Shown here: piece after piece, positions 61,575 to 64,000 of the stretch
Position numbering within the stretch: position 1 is the stretch's first letter
Layout: each line of letters starts with the position of its first letter
NCBI RefSeq assembly: GCF_039535235.1
Contig: NZ_BAAAWU010000001.1
Location: forward strand, 2,356,001-2,420,000
Direction: 5' to 3'
Source of the DNA: Streptomyces roseoviridis
GTDB taxonomy: Bacteria > Actinomycetota > Actinomycetes > Streptomycetales > Streptomycetaceae
DNA: 64,000 nucleotides
Program-made: the position numbers and the translations under genes
Notes under the pieces: model-generated
Seen by the model: only the letters and a program-made list of their open reading frames with translations
What the model was told of the DNA's origin: nothing
The model's database searches: none

Positions 61575-63986
61575 TCAGGCCGCCGCGCCCACCGCGACCT
61601 CGGCCGGGGTGAGGGCGATCTCCAGGACCTGCCGGACGTCCGTCACCGGGTGGACCTCCAGCTTGTCCAGGATCTCGGCCGGGACGTCGTCCAGGTCGGC
61701 CTCGTTCCGCTTGGGGATCACGACGGTGGTGATGCCCGCGCGGTGCGCGGCGAGCAGCTTCTGCTTCACACCGCCGATCGGCAGCACCCGCCCGGTCAGG
61801 GAGACCTCGCCGGTCATGGCGACGTCCGTACGGACGAGCCGGCCCGACAGCAGCGAGGCCAGGGCGGTCGTCATCGTGATGCCGGCGCTGGGGCCGTCCT
61901 TGGGGACCGCGCCGGCGGGGAAGTGGATGTGCACGCCGCGGTCCTTCAGACCGGTGACGGGCAGTTCCAGCTCCGCGCCGTGCGAGCGGAGGAAGGACAG
62001 GGCGATCTGCGCGGACTCCTTCATCACGTCGCCCAGCTGGCCGGTGAGCGTGAGCCCGGCCGCGCCCGTCTCCGGGTCGGCGAGCGACGCCTCGACGAAG
62101 AGCACGTCACCACCGGCCCCGGTCACCGCGAGCCCGGTCGCCACGCCCGGCACCGAGGTGCGCCGCTCGGCCGGGTCCTGGGCCGACTCGGGCACGTGGT
62201 GCGGGCGGCCGATCAGCCCGCGCAGGTCGTCGGGACCGATGGTGAACGGGAGCTCCCGCTCGCCCGTCTCGCTCTGCGCGGCCACCTTGCGCAGGAGCCG
62301 CGCGATCGAGCGTTCCAGGGTGCGGACGCCCGCCTCGCGGGTGTACTCGCCGGCGAGCCGGCGCAGCGCGGCCTCCTCCAGGACGACCTCGCCGGTCTCC
62401 AGACCGGCGCGCTCCAGCTGCCGGGGCAGCAGGTGGTCACGGGCGATGACGATCTTCTCGTCCTCGGTGTAGCCGTCGAGCCGGACCAGCTCCATGCGGT
62501 CGAGCAGCGCCTCGGGGATGGCCTCCAGGACGTTGGCGGTCGCGAGGAAGACGACGTCGCTGAGGTCGAGTTCGACCTCCAGGTAGTGGTCGCGGAAGGT
62601 GTGGTTCTGCGCGGGGTCGAGGACCTCCAGGAGCGCCGCCGCCGGGTCGCCCCGGAAGTCTGAGCCGACCTTGTCGATCTCGTCGAGGAGGACGACGGGG
62701 TTCATGGACCCGGCCTCCTTGATCGCGCGGACGATCCGGCCGGGCAGGGCGCCGACGTAGGTGCGCCGGTGGCCGCGGATCTCCGCCTCGTCCCGTACGC
62801 CGCCGAGCGCGACCCGGACGAACTTCCGCCCCATCGCGTGGGCCACGCTCTCGCCGAGCGAGGTCTTGCCGACGCCGGGCGGGCCGACCAGGGCGAGCAC
62901 GGCGCCGCCGCGCCGGCCGCCGACCACGCCGAGGCCGCGTTCGGCGCGCCGCTTGCGCACCGCCAGGTATTCGGTGATGCGCTCCTTCACGTCCTCCAGG
63001 CCCGCGTGTTCGGCGTCGAGGACGGCCTTGGCGCCCTGGATGTCGTACTGGTCCTCGGTCCGCTCGTTCCACGGCAGTTCGAGGACGGTGTCGAGCCAGG
63101 TGCGGATCCAGGAGCCCTCGGGCGACTGGTCGCTCGCCCGCTCCAGCTTCTCGACCTCCTTGAGGGCCGCCTCGCGGACCTTCTCGGGCAGGTCGGCGGC
63201 CTCGACGCGGGCGCGGTAGTCGTCGGACTCGTCGCCCTCGCTCTCGCCGTTGAGCTCGCGCAGCTCCTTGCGGACGGCTTCGAGCTGGCGGCGCAGCAGG
63301 AACTCGCGCTGCTGCTTGTCGACGCCCTCCTGGACGTCCTTGGCGATGGTCTCGGCGACGTCCTGCTCGGCGAGGTGGTCGCGCAGCTGGGTGGTGGCGA
63401 GCTTGAGGCGGGCGACGGGGTCGGCGGTCTCCAGGAGCGCGACCTTCTGCTCGACGGTGAGGAAGGGCGAGTACCCGGAGTTGTCGGCGAGGGCGCCGAC
63501 GCCCTCGATCTGCTGGACGCGGTCGACGACCTGCCAGGCGCCGCGCTTCTTCAGCCAGGTGGTGGCCAGCGCCTTGTACTCCTTGACGAGTTCGGTCACG
63601 GCGCCGGGCAGCGGGTCGGGCACGGTCTCCTCGACCACGGTGCCCTCGACCCACAGGGCGGCGCCGGGTCCGGTGGTGCCGGCGCCGATGCGCACGCGGC
63701 CGAGGCCGCGGATGAGCGCGCCCGGGTCGCCGTCGGACAGCCGGCCGACCTGCTCGACGGTGCCGAGGACGCCGGTCCCGGCGTAGGTGCCGTCGACCCG
63801 GGGCACCAGGAGCACCCGGGGCTTTCCGTTCCCTCCGCGCGCGGCGGCCTGGGCGGCCTCGACCGCGGCCCGCACGTCGTTGTCGGACAGGTCCAGCGGC
63901 ACCACCATTCCGGGCAGCACGACCTCGTCGTCGAGCGGCAGCACAGGCAGAGTGAGCGGCACGGACGCCATGGACTCAGAAGCCAT
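61575..63986 (-). CDS. lon: ATP-dependent protease Lon
   Basis: 803 residues, complete. ATG at 63984-63986 with GGGGAG just upstream, 14 bases from the window end; ATG at 63971 (MASVPLTLP) is a second possible start. N-terminal LAN substrate domain ([21 protein letters not shown]), coiled coil, AAA+ module with Walker [20 protein letters not shown] and Walker [12 protein letters not shown], and Ser-Lys protease domain with S700 in [14 protein letters not shown] and Lys in [14 protein letters not shown]. Degrades damaged and regulatory proteins. Lon in Streptomyces is heat-induced through HspR, but its promoter is outside this window. Confidence 0.97.
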   Translation of the reverse strand: MASESMASVPLTLPVLPLDDEVVLPGMVVPLDLSDNDVRAAVEAAQAAARGGNGKPRVLLVPRVDGTYAGTGVLGTVEQVGRLSDGDPGALIRGLGRVRIGAGTTGPGAALWVEGTVVEETVPDPLPGAVTELVKEYKALATTWLKKRGAWQVVDRVQQIEGVGALADNSGYSPFLTVEQKVALLETADPVARLKLATTQLRDHLAEQDVAETIAKDVQEGVDKQQREFLLRRQLEAVRKELRELNGESEGDESDDYRARVEAADLPEKVREAALKEVEKLERASDQSPEGSWIRTWLDTVLELPWNERTEDQYDIQGAKAVLDAEHAGLEDVKERITEYLAVRKRRAERGLGVVGGRRGGAVLALVGPPGVGKTSLGESVAHAMGRKFVRVALGGVRDEAEIRGHRRTYVGALPGRIVRAIKEAGSMNPVVLLDEIDKVGSDFRGDPAAALLEVLDPAQNHTFRDHYLEVELDLSDVVFLATANVLEAIPEALLDRMELVRLDGYTEDEKIVIARDHLLPRQLERAGLETGEVVLEEAALRRLAGEYTREAGVRTLERSIARLLRKVAAQSETGERELPFTIGPDDLRGLIGRPHHVPESAQDPAERRTSVPGVATGLAVTGAGGDVLFVEASLADPETGAAGLTLTGQLGDVMKESAQIALSFLRSHGAELELPVTGLKDRGVHIHFPAGAVPKDGPSAGITMTTALASLLSGRLVRTDVAMTGEVSLTGRVLPIGGVKQKLLAAHRAGITTVVIPKRNEADLDDVPAEILDKLEVHPVTDVRQVLEIALTPAEVAVGAAA

Positions 63987-64000
63987 GATCTCCCCTTCGG

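Overview
The window is a high-GC actinobacterial chromosome segment, almost certainly Streptomyces. Evidence for this: extreme third-position GC, frequent GTG/TTG starts with purine-rich ribosome binding sites, a conservon operon (sensor kinase, roadblock, DUF742, small GTPase), a Rho factor with a large basic insertion, a DasR-like operator before a chitin-type LPMO, and the gene order prfA-rpmE-LCP-rho-thrB-thrC-hom-lysA-nrtL. I see no transposase, integrase, CRISPR array or rRNA.

Layout. 1-11.0 kb (minus strand): translation, envelope and amino-acid genes: prfA (cut by the window edge), rpmE, an LCP ligase, rho, then thrB, thrC, hom, lysA and an ArgS-like protein (nrtL). 11.1-12.7 kb: a single-domain response regulator whose 3' end is duplicated, tRNA-Arg(CCG), and a frameshifted gene remnant. 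12.8-18.8 kb: SWIM zinc-finger protein, TerD-type protein, DUF1877, a DUF5954-like protein and a secreted M4 metalloprotease. 19.2-23.5 kb: a phosphopantetheinyl transferase, then a bacterial NHEJ locus in which ku is divergent from separate polymerase and ligase genes. 24.1-31.8 kb: HEAT-repeat protein, lipoprotein plus sensor kinase, and an FtsW/RodA-type plus class B PBP pair. 31.9-44.3 kb: a polymorphic-toxin locus with an RHS protein (HINT domain, unknown toxin tip, one-base frameshift), a candidate immunity gene behind a 34-bp palindrome, and a divergent DNRLRE/FG-GAP secreted protein. 44.5-48.1 kb: two divergent di-iron proteins (ferritin-like and AurF-like) with a TetR regulator preceded by 47-bp repeats. 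48.3-55.6 kb: an NlpC/P60 hydrolase and a conservon followed by a StyA-like flavin monooxygenase. 56-64 kb: PP2C-like phosphatase, MarR regulator, GH25 lysozyme, AA10 LPMO, a DUF4240-like protein, a YbdK-type carboxylate-amine ligase and Lon.

How genes work together. hom-thrC (6-nt gap) and thrB cover three of the steps from aspartate semialdehyde to threonine; lysA closes the lysine branch. Ku with LigD-type polymerase and ligase forms a repair module. The FtsW/PBP pair is a glycosyltransferase/transpeptidase unit. cvnA-B-C-D overlap by 4, 4 and 20 nt and are followed 32 nt later by the monooxygenase.

The strongest leads for new biology are the RHS toxin locus, the divergent di-iron pair with TetR, the conservon-monooxygenase unit with a paired operator upstream, and the unusual number of unrelated GC-rich tandem repeats in intergenic regions. 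Two genes (RHS, and the remnant after the tRNA) each appear broken by a single missing base in a C run, so sequencing error must be excluded before calling them pseudogenes.
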